Shown here piece by piece: positions 50,014 to 57,755 of a stretch of DNA of 64,000 bases. The position numbers and the translations under genes were made by a program. The first letter of the stretch is position 1, and every line of letters begins with the position of its first letter. The notes beneath the pieces were generated by a model that saw only the letters and a program-made list of their open reading frames with translations, was not told the DNA's origin and did no database searches. Origin of the DNA: MWBF01 sp040772005 (GTDB lineage Bacteria; Chloroflexota; Anaerolineae; CG2-30-64-16); NCBI GenBank assembly GCA_040772005.1, contig JAXGYZ010000007.1, positions 124,001 to 188,000 on the forward strand, in the 5' to 3' direction.

Positions 50014-50062
50014 CAATGGCAGCTTCAGCAAACTGCTTGTTCGCTCCGGCACGTTTCGTGCT

Positions 50063-50068
50063 ATACTG
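50063..50068 (+). promoter_or_regulatory. Extended -10 element of the hydrolase gene
   Basis: CGTGCTATACTG contains TATACT 72 bases before ATG 50140, with the TGC extension seen at other promoters. A clear -35 is absent. Confidence 0.45.
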
Positions 50069-50139
50069 AGACCAGTTCCCTCCCATCGTGTCCAGCAACA
50101 CGGTGCCAACTCCGCTCCGGTTGGCCCAGGAGGCACGCA

Positions 50140-51102
50140 ATGAAGCTCTGGCTTATCGTCCTCATCGTGTTCGTCGTCCTGCTTGTCGTCGCCTATCTCG
50201 GCATGGGCTACGTCATTTTCGACAAGCTCGGCAACATCAAAGGGTCGTGCGACGAACACCTCGCTAACCGCCCCGACAACTTCGCCCTCCACCCTGATTG
50301 GCCCGCCGACTTCGACGTCACGCCCTACTATATGTCTCCCTATGAAGTCGTCAGGTTCCCAAGCCGCGATCCCGGGTTCGAGGTGGCCGGCTGGTGGATG
50401 CCCAGAGACCCGGACGCGCCTGCGGTCATCCTCGTGGACGGGCTGGGCGGCTGCAAGAACTCCATTGCCGTCCTGGTCCCTGCCGGGATGCTCTGGCGCA
50501 ACGGGTTCAACGTGCTGATGATCGACCTGCGCGATACCGGCGACTCCACCCAGGACGATGGCCGCTCGACCATCGGCAACGAGGAACACCGCGACGTGCT
50601 CGGCGCATGGGACTGGCTGGTCAGCGAGAAGGGCTTCGATCCCAGTAGAATCGGCCTGTTCGCCAACTCACTCGGCGGCGCAAACGCCAACTACGCTTTC
50701 GCTGCGGAGCCGCGCATTGCCGCGTTGTTCCTGCAATCTACGTTCGGCAATCTGCAGCAGATCATCAGCGCGGAGCTGACGCGCAACAACTATCCGACCT
50801 TCCTGGCGCCCGGCGCACTGCTCATGGGCAGCATCCTCACCGGTACAAACCTGTTCGCGCGCAGCCCGGTCGAGACCATTCGTCAGGCCGCGGGTCGCCC
50901 CGTATACATCGTCCACACCCGCGCGGACACGCGCATCGCGATCAGCCAGAGCGAGCAGCTCGCCGCGGCCGCGCAGGCTGCCGGAGTGAACGTGACGACG
51001 TGGTTCCCGGACAACGGCGAGCACGTGCAGACGCCCGCCGCATATCCGGATGAGTTCGAGCAGCAGATGGTGGGATTCTTCAGGAGTACTTTCGGTGATT
51101 AG
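50140..51102 (+). CDS. Membrane-anchored alpha/beta hydrolase
   Basis: 320 residues from ATG 50140 (CAGGAGG upstream). An N-terminal anchor (LWLIVLIVFVVLLVVAYLGMGYVIF) precedes an alpha/beta hydrolase domain: oxyanion strand AVILVDGLGGCKNS, nucleophile elbow GLFANSLGGANANY (Ser in A-N-S-L-G), Asp likely in HTRADTRIAISQSEQ and His in DNGEHVQTPAAYPDEF. This is the triad layout of serine hydrolases such as BEM46/YtpA-like proteins. Substrate unknown. The gene has its own promoter-like element and no coupled neighbour. Confidence 0.88.
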   Translation: MKLWLIVLIVFVVLLVVAYLGMGYVIFDKLGNIKGSCDEHLANRPDNFALHPDWPADFDVTPYYMSPYEVVRFPSRDPGFEVAGWWMPRDPDAPAVILVDGLGGCKNSIAVLVPAGMLWRNGFNVLMIDLRDTGDSTQDDGRSTIGNEEHRDVLGAWDWLVSEKGFDPSRIGLFANSLGGANANYAFAAEPRIAALFLQSTFGNLQQIISAELTRNNYPTFLAPGALLMGSILTGTNLFARSPVETIRQAAGRPVYIVHTRADTRIAISQSEQLAAAAQAAGVNVTTWFPDNGEHVQTPAAYPDEFEQQMVGFFRSTFGD

Positions 51103-51153
51103 CAGCAAGGCAATGGCTACAGGCCCCGGAATAGCACCGGCCGCGGGGAGGTG

Positions 51154-51987
51154 CTAGAGCCTCCGCCCCTTCGCCACCATCAGCCCTGGTTGGCACGTGC
51201 GGCAGAAGTTCGTTGCGATCCGCTCGTAGGTGATCTCGCTGATGCGGCCGCCGCAGCGCGGGCACTCGCCGTCAGCCTTGCCATGCACTGCCAGAAAGTC
51301 CCGCACCTCCACGTCGATGTTGTCGCCTACCCGCTCAGTCAGAACCTCGATTGCCTTGCCCAGCACGTTGCGCAGGCAGCCGTATAGTCGGGCGATCTCA
51401 TCCGCGCCCAGGCTGGCACGGCGGCGGAAGGGGTAGATTTGGGCGCACCACAGAATCTCATCGGCATAGGCATTGCCGATGCCCGCGCAGAACTCCTGGT
51501 TGGTCAGCACGCCCTTGATCTCTCCGTTATGTCGCTTCAGTCGCTCCGCGAATAGCTCCGGCGTCAGCGCAAGGTCATCGGCCTCCGGGCCCAGGCTCGT
51601 AAAGCCGGGCACCTGGGACAGGTCCGCGACCACGTAGATCTTGCCCATGTCCTTCGCATCGTGGTAGCGCAGCTCCATCCCGTCGGCCAGCGCGAGGACG
51701 AACGCATCGCGCGTGCGCGGCTTCTTGAGGGGTGTGCCGTAGCGGAGTCGGCCCATCAGCATGGGGTGATAGACAAGGGTCATCCCGTCGTCGAGGCCGA
51801 GCAGCAGATACTTCCCGCGTCGCGCGACCCCCGTGATGCGTCGGCCCGCCAGCCGCGCGGCCACGTCATCCCCGAAGTAGTTGCGCACGATCAACGGCCG
51901 CAGCACCGTCGCAGACGCTATCTGCACCGCGGCCAGCCGCGGCGCGAGATATGCGCGGATTACCTCAAGATCGGGTAGTTCAGGCAT
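51154..51987 (-). CDS. mutM: Formamidopyrimidine-DNA glycosylase
   Basis: 277 residues, the usual Fpg/MutM length. PELPDLEVIRAYL at the N-terminus provides the catalytic Pro1 and Glu2 after Met removal; K in GRRITGVARRGKYLLL; NQEFCAGIGNAYADEILW is the H2TH region; and the C-terminal zinc finger is CPRCGG..NFCRTCQPG. The enzyme removes 8-oxoguanine and opened purines. It is 90 bases downstream of gcvPB on the same strand, separated by a palindrome. Confidence 0.95.
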   Translation of the reverse strand: MPELPDLEVIRAYLAPRLAAVQIASATVLRPLIVRNYFGDDVAARLAGRRITGVARRGKYLLLGLDDGMTLVYHPMLMGRLRYGTPLKKPRTRDAFVLALADGMELRYHDAKDMGKIYVVADLSQVPGFTSLGPEADDLALTPELFAERLKRHNGEIKGVLTNQEFCAGIGNAYADEILWCAQIYPFRRRASLGADEIARLYGCLRNVLGKAIEVLTERVGDNIDVEVRDFLAVHGKADGECPRCGGRISEITYERIATNFCRTCQPGLMVAKGRRL

Positions 51988-52014
51988 CTGGAGAGTCTCG
52001 TCGGGTACGTATTC

Positions 52015-52046
52015 CCCCTCTCCCGCCGTGCGCGGCGGGAGAGGGG
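52015..52046. repeat. 14-bp perfect palindrome between mutM and gcvPB
   Basis: CCCCTCTCCCGCCG (52015-52028) pairs with 52033-52046 across a four-base loop, followed by GTGTGCGGCCGCAGGCTGCACGG, another partial hairpin. This resembles a widespread type of CCCTCTCCC/GGGAGAGGG intergenic palindrome in GC-rich bacteria. It may end the gcv transcript. Confidence 0.7.
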
Positions 52047-52077
52047 TGTGCGGCCGCAGGCTGCACGGGGTGAGGTC

Positions 52078-53535
52078 TTAGCTGCACCCGGGCGCGTAGC
52101 AGAGTTGCAGGTCCTTCGCGGCGCGCACCTCGTCCAGCCGCTTGAACGGTGCAGTGTGCGGCGCGGTCTTGAGCAACTCCGGCTGCTCGCGCGCTTCCGC
52201 CGCGATCTGAAGCATGGCATCCGCGAATGCGTCCAGCGTCTCCTTGCTCTCCGTCTCCGTCGGCTCGACCATCAGCGCCTCCGGCACGATGAGCGGGAAG
52301 TAGACCGTCGGTGGGTGCATGCCGAAGTCCATCAGCCGCTTGGCGATGTCCATCGTGCGGACATTCGGCGCATCCTTAAGGATGCCCTGGGCCACAAACT
52401 CGTGCATGCAGGTGCGGTCGCCGTGCGGAATCGGGTATGTTCCACGCAGCCGCGCCTGCAGATAGTTCGCATTCAGCACCGCATTCTCGCTGATCTGGCG
52501 CAGGCCTTCCGCGCCGTGCATGCGGATGTACGTATACGCCCGCACGAGGATGCCGAAGTTGCCCCAGAACGCCTTGACCCGCCCAATGGAGCGCGGCGGC
52601 ATGTGCCAGCGGTACGTATCTTCCACGTCGCGCGCGACGATGGGTCCCGGCAGGTAATCCGCCAGATGCGCGGCCACGCCCACTGCACCGGAGCCCGGCC
52701 CGCCGCCGCCGTGCGGCGTGGAGAACGTCTTGTGCAGGTTGTAGTGCATGACGTCGAACCCGACTGCGCCCGGCTTGGCAATGCCCAGGATGGCATTGAA
52801 GTTCGCGCCGTCGCCGTAGACCAGTCCGCCCGCCTCGTGGACCAGCCGCAGCACCTCTTCGACGTGCTCATCGTACAAACCGAGCGTGTTCGGGTTCGTG
52901 AGCATCAGACCGACGAGCCTGGGGCCGTGCTGGGCGATCAACTCACGCAGCATCACCAGGTCTACGTTGCCGCGCGGGTCTGAGCGCACTTCGACAACCT
53001 TCAACCCGGACATGCTCGTCGTGGCCGGGTTCGTGCCATGCGCGGAATCCGGCACGATGATGACATCGCGCTGGGTCTCTCCGCGGTCGTACAGGTACTT
53101 GCGCATGATGAGGACGCCGGTCAGCTCACCATGCGCACCCGCCGCAGGCTGCAAAGTGACTGCGGCGAAGCCGGCGATTTCCGCCAGCATGACCTGCAGG
53201 TTATACATCAACGCCATTGCGCCTTGCACGCTGTCCTCTGGCTGCAACGGGTGCAGCGCGGCCAGGCCCGGCAACCGCGCCGCGTACTCGTTGACCTTCG
53301 GATTGAGCTTCATGGTGCAGGAGCCGAGCGGGTAGAAGCCGGTGTCGATCGCATGGTTGAGCTGGCTCAGCCGTACATAGTGGCGCGTCAGGTCGATCTC
53401 GGACACCTCGGGCAGCGGCAGGTCCGCGCGCAGCGCGCCTTCGGGCAGCGCCGTCTCCGGCACGTCGCAATCCGGCAGGCTCACCGCCCGGCGGCCGGCA
53501 CGACAGATTTCGTAGATCAGCGGCTCGCCCATCAC
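52078..53535 (-). CDS. gcvPB: Glycine dehydrogenase (decarboxylating) subunit 2
   Basis: 485 residues, the C-terminal half of the P-protein as a separate subunit. PLP lysine is in HYNLHKTFSTPHGGGGPGSG, preceded by GANFNAILG; SEIDLTRHYVRLSQLNHAIDTGFYPLGSCTMK is the usual N-terminal signature. With GcvPA it decarboxylates glycine and loads the aminomethyl group on GcvH. Its start overlaps the gcvPA stop by four bases. Confidence 0.96.
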   Translation of the reverse strand: MMGEPLIYEICRAGRRAVSLPDCDVPETALPEGALRADLPLPEVSEIDLTRHYVRLSQLNHAIDTGFYPLGSCTMKLNPKVNEYAARLPGLAALHPLQPEDSVQGAMALMYNLQVMLAEIAGFAAVTLQPAAGAHGELTGVLIMRKYLYDRGETQRDVIIVPDSAHGTNPATTSMSGLKVVEVRSDPRGNVDLVMLRELIAQHGPRLVGLMLTNPNTLGLYDEHVEEVLRLVHEAGGLVYGDGANFNAILGIAKPGAVGFDVMHYNLHKTFSTPHGGGGPGSGAVGVAAHLADYLPGPIVARDVEDTYRWHMPPRSIGRVKAFWGNFGILVRAYTYIRMHGAEGLRQISENAVLNANYLQARLRGTYPIPHGDRTCMHEFVAQGILKDAPNVRTMDIAKRLMDFGMHPPTVYFPLIVPEALMVEPTETESKETLDAFADAMLQIAAEAREQPELLKTAPHTAPFKRLDEVRAAKDLQLCYAPGCS

Positions 53536-54932
53536 GCCACCTCCTCCAGGTTGCCGGCCTCGGCCGGCACATCCGCCTCGAACTCACGGATCTCTGCCAG
53601 CGCCTCTGCCAGCGCCTCGATATCGGCCCGGCTGTTCATCTCGGTCACGCAGACGAGCATATGATCCTTAAGCTCCGGATAGTCGTTGCCCAGGTCATAG
53701 CCGCCCAGGATCCCGTATTCGTCCAGCAGCCGCCGGTTGACCTCTGCCACCGGCAGCGGACACTGCACGACGAACTCCTTGAAGAACGGGCCGTCCGCCT
53801 TGACCGCATAACCCTCGAGGTCAGCGATCAGCTTTGCGGCATAGTGCGCCTTGTGATAGCTCAGCTCGGCCACTGCCCGGAGCCCATACTTGCCCATCGC
53901 GGCCATGTAGATGGCCGCTGCGAGCGCGTTGAGCGCCTGGTTGGTGCAGATGTTGCTGGATGCCTTGTCGCGGCGGATGTGCTGCTCGCGCGTGCTGAGC
54001 GTCAGCACGTAGCCGCGCTCGCCGTCCGCATCCACCGTCTGCCCGACGATGCGCCCGGCCGAGCGCCGGACCTCGCCCAGCTTCATCGCGAAGAAACCGA
54101 CATACGGCCCGCCGAAGCTGAGCGCGTTGCCCATCGGCTGACCCTCACCGCAGACGACATCCGCCCCATACTGGCCCGGCGGCACGAACAGGCCCAGGCT
54201 GATGGGGTCCGCCGAGACGACAAACAGCGCGCCCGCCGCGTGGACTGCGTCGGCCAAGGCCTGCATCTCGGCCGGGGTGTAGAGGCGCCCCAGGAAATCC
54301 GGGTTTTGCACGATGACGCACGCCGTATCCCGGTCCGCCAGTGCAGCCAGCGCGTGGAGGTCGCCGGGGGCCGCGTTCTCGCCCACGGTCTGCACGCCCA
54401 TGCCCTGCGTATAGGTGTGAACGACCTCGCGATACTGCGGGTGCAGCGTGGGGCTGAGCACGACTTTGCTGCGCTTGTTGCGCCCCACTTGCAGCGCCAT
54501 GATGACCGCCTCGGCCACCGCGGTTGCGCCGTCATAGTGCGAGACGTTCGACGCTTCCATGCCTGTCAGCGCGGCAATCATGGACTGGTATTCGAAATGC
54601 GCCTGGAGTGTGCCCTGGCTGATCTCGGGCTGGTAAGGCGTGTAAGCTGTGAAGAACTCCGAACGCTGGATCAGGAAGTCCACGATGCGCGGCACAAAAT
54701 GATTGTAGGCCCCCGCGCCCAGGAAACAGGCAACATGGTTGAGATCGTCGTTCTCGTCAGCCAGCGCCTGCAACTCCTGCAGGACTTCCATTTCGGAAAG
54801 GGCCGGCGGCAGGTCGAGCGCCGGGAAGCGAAACTTCTCCGGCACATCGTGAAACAGGTCTGCCACCGACTCGACGCCGACAACCTTGAGCATCTCCGCC
54901 CGGTCCGCGTCGGTATTCGGGATGAAGTTCAT
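53532..54932 (-). CDS. gcvPA: Glycine dehydrogenase (decarboxylating) subunit 1
   Basis: 466 residues, the N-terminal half of the P-protein. Markers: FIPNTDADRAEMLKVVG, LGAGAYNHFVPRIVDFL, YTPYQPEISQGTLQAHFEYQSM, TGMEASNVSHYDGATAVAEA and GGPYVGFFA. It pairs with GcvPB in the split form common in Firmicutes, Thermus and Chloroflexota. It starts after a heptad-phased repeat that separates it from gcvH; GGAGGA sits before ATG 54932. Confidence 0.96.
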   Translation of the reverse strand: MNFIPNTDADRAEMLKVVGVESVADLFHDVPEKFRFPALDLPPALSEMEVLQELQALADENDDLNHVACFLGAGAYNHFVPRIVDFLIQRSEFFTAYTPYQPEISQGTLQAHFEYQSMIAALTGMEASNVSHYDGATAVAEAVIMALQVGRNKRSKVVLSPTLHPQYREVVHTYTQGMGVQTVGENAAPGDLHALAALADRDTACVIVQNPDFLGRLYTPAEMQALADAVHAAGALFVVSADPISLGLFVPPGQYGADVVCGEGQPMGNALSFGGPYVGFFAMKLGEVRRSAGRIVGQTVDADGERGYVLTLSTREQHIRRDKASSNICTNQALNALAAAIYMAAMGKYGLRAVAELSYHKAHYAAKLIADLEGYAVKADGPFFKEFVVQCPLPVAEVNRRLLDEYGILGGYDLGNDYPELKDHMLVCVTEMNSRADIEALAEALAEIREFEADVPAEAGNLEEVA

Positions 54933-54942
54933 GCATGTCCTC

Positions 54943-55033
54943 CGTAACGGTTACAGGTTCCAAAGTTGAAAGTTGCAGGTTGTTTCACTCCGTAACCAGT
55001 ATTGCAACCTGCAACCTGTGAACTTGCAACCGT
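54943..55033. repeat. Heptad-phased inverted repeat between gcvH and gcvPA
   Basis: On the minus strand, directly after the gcvH stop, units GTTGCAA/GTTCACA/GGTTGCA/GGTTGCA are followed by their inverted counterparts CAACCTGCAACTTTCAACTTTGGAAC-like arm ending in GTAACCGT. The outer ACGGTT/AACCGT closes the structure. It is the same architecture as the loci after sufD and sufR, with a different unit. Confidence 0.8.
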
Positions 55034-55441
55034 TTAATGTCCGCCCTTCTCTTCTTCTTCCGCGACGTGCTTCTCGTAGGCCGCCACATCCATCAGGTCA
55101 TCAAGCTCGCCCAAATCGCTCGGCGTCACCTTGACAAGCCAGGCCTTGCCGTACGGGTCCTCGTTGATCCACTCGGGATTATCCTCCAGCTCGGTGTTGA
55201 CCTCGATGACCTCACCGCTGATCGGCGCGTAGGCGTCTTCCGCCGCCTTGACCGACTCGACGGTGCCCAGGCTCTCGCCCTTGGTCAGCGTATCGCCGAC
55301 TTCGGGCAGCTCCACGTAGACGACATCGGACAGCAAGTGTTGGGCATAGTCCGACACGCCGATGACAGCTACATCACCCTCCATGCGCGCCCATTCATGC
55401 GACTTAGCATACTTGACTTGTGGATCGAACTTGTGAGCCAT
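55034..55441 (-). CDS. gcvH: Glycine cleavage system H protein
   Basis: 135 residues from ATG 55441, which has AGGAGGT seven bases upstream; the frame is open further up but there it is the riboswitch terminator. The lipoyl lysine is K65 in GTVESVKAAEDAYAPISGEV. GcvH shuttles the aminomethyl group from GcvPA/PB to GcvT. The C-terminus is extended with an acidic tail (HVAEEEEKGGH). First gene of the riboswitch-controlled gcvH-gcvPA-gcvPB operon. Confidence 0.96.
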   Translation of the reverse strand: MAHKFDPQVKYAKSHEWARMEGDVAVIGVSDYAQHLLSDVVYVELPEVGDTLTKGESLGTVESVKAAEDAYAPISGEVIEVNTELEDNPEWINEDPYGKAWLVKVTPSDLGELDDLMDVAAYEKHVAEEEEKGGH

Positions 55442-55490
55442 GAATACCTCCTGCTGATTGGTCCGTGAGATAGGACTTGACGAACGATAC

Positions 55491-55528
55491 AAAAAAACGA
55501 GAGCCGCGGGCACTGTCGCCCGGCTCCC
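55491..55528 (-). terminator. Intrinsic terminator of the glycine riboswitch
   Basis: The minus strand reads GAGCCGGGC, loop gacagt, GCCCGCGGCTC (bulged), then TCG and seven T (55497-55491). It lies between the second glycine aptamer and the gcvH ribosome site and is the likely expression platform. Confidence 0.88.
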
Positions 55529-55747
55529 GTCTCTGTCTCGCTAACCTGAGAGATTGCCCACCTCTTACGCTCCCGCGGTGAAGTGCGGCTTGCCCCATCG
55601 GTGCCGGGTCGCAACGCGCCCGATCTTTCCAGAGTGCTGTCCCAGCGCGATGCCTGAACCTGAGAGATTGGCCGGCCGGGTCCGGTCTCCGGCGGCGTGC
55701 CCCTTCGGTGATGGGTTCTCCGGTCGAGAACGCACACTCTCTCGCGC
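55529..55747 (-). promoter_or_regulatory. Tandem glycine riboswitch upstream of gcvH
   Basis: Two aptamers are visible on the minus strand. The first has GGAGAACC, CACCGAAGGGGC, CCAATCTCTCAGGT and GGACAGCACTCTGGAAAGA, with P1 closing GAGAGTG against CACTCT; the second has CACCGATGGGGCAAGCC, GCAATCTCTCAGGT and GACAGAGACGGGAG. These are the conserved core words of glycine aptamers, and the linker between them is short. Glycine binding would prevent formation of the following terminator and turn on gcvH-gcvPA-gcvPB. Confidence 0.95.
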
Positions 55748-55783
55748 TGTTCATCCAGCCATATGCGTTTGTCTATGGGCACG

Positions 55784-55812
55784 AGTGTATCATAGGGCCT
55801 ATAGTGTGTCAA
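55784..55812 (-). promoter_or_regulatory. Promoter of the gcv operon
   Basis: TTGACA (55812-55807) and TACACT (55789-55784) on the minus strand, spacer 17 bases, placing the start about 30 bases before the first aptamer. Confidence 0.8.
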
Positions 55813-55869
55813 TGATTCGGCGCAGGTATGTTATAATATATACCTTCACTCCACCCCGCAAGGAGCGCT

Positions 55870-56541
55870 ATGAGCATTTTTGCGAATCCCCTCGGTCCGG
55901 TCGAGGGCGCCCTTTGGGCTGTGCTGATCCTGCTGGTCGTATCCTATCTGAGTGGCACCTGGCTCAACCGGCAGCGCAGCAAGGCCATTGGCAAATGGCT
56001 CCAGGCAGGCATCGGCCTGCTCGGCGGCCGTGTCGCATGGCGCTGGCTCAAATCCATGAGCGCCGGCGCCGAAGTCACAGTCGCAGAGACGCGACCGCCC
56101 TTCAAGGGCGTCCAACTGACCTACTTTCTGCTGACGCGTGAACTCGCTCCGTTGTGGGTGATTGAACTGCTGCGCAAGAAGCGTGACCTGCTGCTCGTCA
56201 AGGCCGACCTGCGCCCCCCCCCGGCGCGCGAGTATGAGGTCGTGCCCCTGCATGGCAAGCTGCGCGCCACGCTGGACAGTGCGGAAGGCGAGGCGTTGGC
56301 ATGGCAACCGCTGGCCGCCGGCCTGGGCCTGGGCACGCGCACCGGCGCAGAAGCGAGAGTCATGGGGCCGGTCAGTGCATTCATCGACAAGTACGGGACT
56401 GATATCGAGCGGCTCTCCGTGCGCCGGCGGTCGCCCCACCTGGTCTTGTATCTGCGACTCGATCAGGTCACAAGCCGACCGGCCGACGAACTGCTTCGCG
56501 CGCTACAAAAGCTCCTGGCCGACAATCGGGCACGGGACTGA
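55870..56541 (+). CDS. Membrane-anchored protein of unknown function
   Basis: 223 residues. One N-terminal transmembrane helix (GALWAVLILLVVSYLSGTWL) then a soluble domain; FKGVQLTYFLLTRELAPLWVIELLRKKRDLLLVKADLR and a C-terminal LSVRRRSPHLVLYLRLDQ suggest an alpha/beta cytoplasmic domain. No family recognised. AAGGAGC precedes the ATG, and a TATAAT hexamer lies at about 55831-55836. It precedes scpA by 12 bases, so they may be co-transcribed. Confidence 0.7.
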   Translation: MSIFANPLGPVEGALWAVLILLVVSYLSGTWLNRQRSKAIGKWLQAGIGLLGGRVAWRWLKSMSAGAEVTVAETRPPFKGVQLTYFLLTRELAPLWVIELLRKKRDLLLVKADLRPPPAREYEVVPLHGKLRATLDSAEGEALAWQPLAAGLGLGTRTGAEARVMGPVSAFIDKYGTDIERLSVRRRSPHLVLYLRLDQVTSRPADELLRALQKLLADNRARD

Positions 56542-56553
56542 GAGGCGCACACG

Positions 56554-57336
56554 ATGGTCACACATCTGCACGACGACGCTTACATTGTCAACTTGCCGGT
56601 CTTCGAGGGGCCGCTGGATCTGCTCCTGCAGCTCATCGAACGCGAGAAGCTGGACATCAGCGTCGTATCGCTCGCTCAGGTAACCGACCAGTTCCTCAGC
56701 CACGTGCGCGCGCTGCCCGATGTCCCCGCCAACATCCTCGCGGGATTCCTGACCGTCGCCGCACGGCTGGTCTGGATCAAGTCACGCTTGCTGTTGCCTC
56801 AGCCCCGACAAACAGCCGAGGAGATGGAGGAAGATCCGGGTGAGGCGCTTGCCCGCCAACTCCGTGAGTACAAGCGGTTCAAGGAGGCCGCCGACGCGCT
56901 GCGCACGATCGAAGCGGAAGGCCGTCACACCTACGGACGCGCCGCCCCTCCCCCTGACATCCAGCGCCATCTCGACCCGGACCCCTCGGCCTTGAGCGAG
57001 CTGCTCGCCGCGGCCCGCAGCGCGTTCAGCACCGCCTCGGCGCTGCCAGTCGACATCCCCGACGGCATGGTCGTGCCATTCACATTGACCATCCAGGACC
57101 AAATTCGCCTCATCCGCCGGACAACCACCCGTGGAGAGCGCGTGGTGTTCCGCTCCCTGTTGAGCCAGGCCCATCACCGCCTCGAAATCATCGTCACCCT
57201 GCTCGCGGTCCTCGAGCTGCTGAAGCGCAACCGTATCCACGTAGTGCAGGACGAACCCTTTGGGGAAATCTACATCGAAGGCCGGGCAGCCGCGGACGAG
57301 GCGGAAGACGACGAAATGGAGGAAGAAACCGAGTAG
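56554..57336 (+). CDS. scpA: Segregation and condensation protein A
   Basis: 260 residues, the kleisin of the bacterial SMC-ScpAB condensin. The N-terminal domain that contacts the SMC neck reads YIVNLPVFEGPLDLLLQLIEREKLDISVVSLAQVTDQFLSHV, with FLTVAARLVWIKSRLLLP typical of the family; the C-terminal winged-helix part includes FRSLLSQAHHRLEIIVTLLAVLELLKRNRI and ends with an acidic tail. No scpB is next to it in this window. Confidence 0.95.
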   Translation: MVTHLHDDAYIVNLPVFEGPLDLLLQLIEREKLDISVVSLAQVTDQFLSHVRALPDVPANILAGFLTVAARLVWIKSRLLLPQPRQTAEEMEEDPGEALARQLREYKRFKEAADALRTIEAEGRHTYGRAAPPPDIQRHLDPDPSALSELLAAARSAFSTASALPVDIPDGMVVPFTLTIQDQIRLIRRTTTRGERVVFRSLLSQAHHRLEIIVTLLAVLELLKRNRIHVVQDEPFGEIYIEGRAAADEAEDDEMEEETE

Positions 57337-57362
57337 CGCGCCGCCAACACCCGAACCTGATC

Positions 57363-57755
57363 TCAGTCCGAATCCGCGCTCACTCTGCCGTTCCGCGACC
57401 GCAGCAACCGCAACCCCGCCCATGCCCCAACCGCATCGGTCGCCACGTCGAAGATATCCGGATGGCGGCCCGGCACAAAGCTCTGGTGGAACTCGTCGCT
57501 GATGCCATAGAGCACCGCCAGCACGAACGCCCACAAGCCTGGACGCCGCACCCCCGCTCCGGCCAGCGCCCACCGCAACAGCCCAGCCAGCACCGCGTAC
57601 ACCCCCAGGTGACCCGCAATGTCATACAGGTCATCCCACAGCACACGCGGCAGCGGGAAGGATGACTGCGCGGACAGGGCAAAGATGAGGGCCATCCAGC
57701 CGAACACGCACGCCCAGCGCAGCGCGAGCCAGGCCCGCGCCTGTCTCTCAGTCAT
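57363..57755 (-). CDS. VanZ-family membrane protein
   Basis: 130 residues from ATG 57755 (GTG 57758 just upstream is possible). Three or four hydrophobic segments and the family signature YGISDEFHQSFVPGRHPDIFDVATDAVGAWAG. VanZ-like proteins affect envelope or teicoplanin susceptibility in enterococci; the role here is unknown. Its ATG overlaps the stop of the glycosyltransferase gene by one base, so the two are probably translated together. Confidence 0.88.
   Translation of the reverse strand: MTERQARAWLALRWACVFGWMALIFALSAQSSFPLPRVLWDDLYDIAGHLGVYAVLAGLLRWALAGAGVRRPGLWAFVLAVLYGISDEFHQSFVPGRHPDIFDVATDAVGAWAGLRLLRSRNGRVSADSD

Noticed and set aside
55442..55513. Longer gcvH start 24 codons upstream
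   Set aside because: It would translate the riboswitch terminator; AGGAGGT before ATG 55441 and family alignment support the shorter start.
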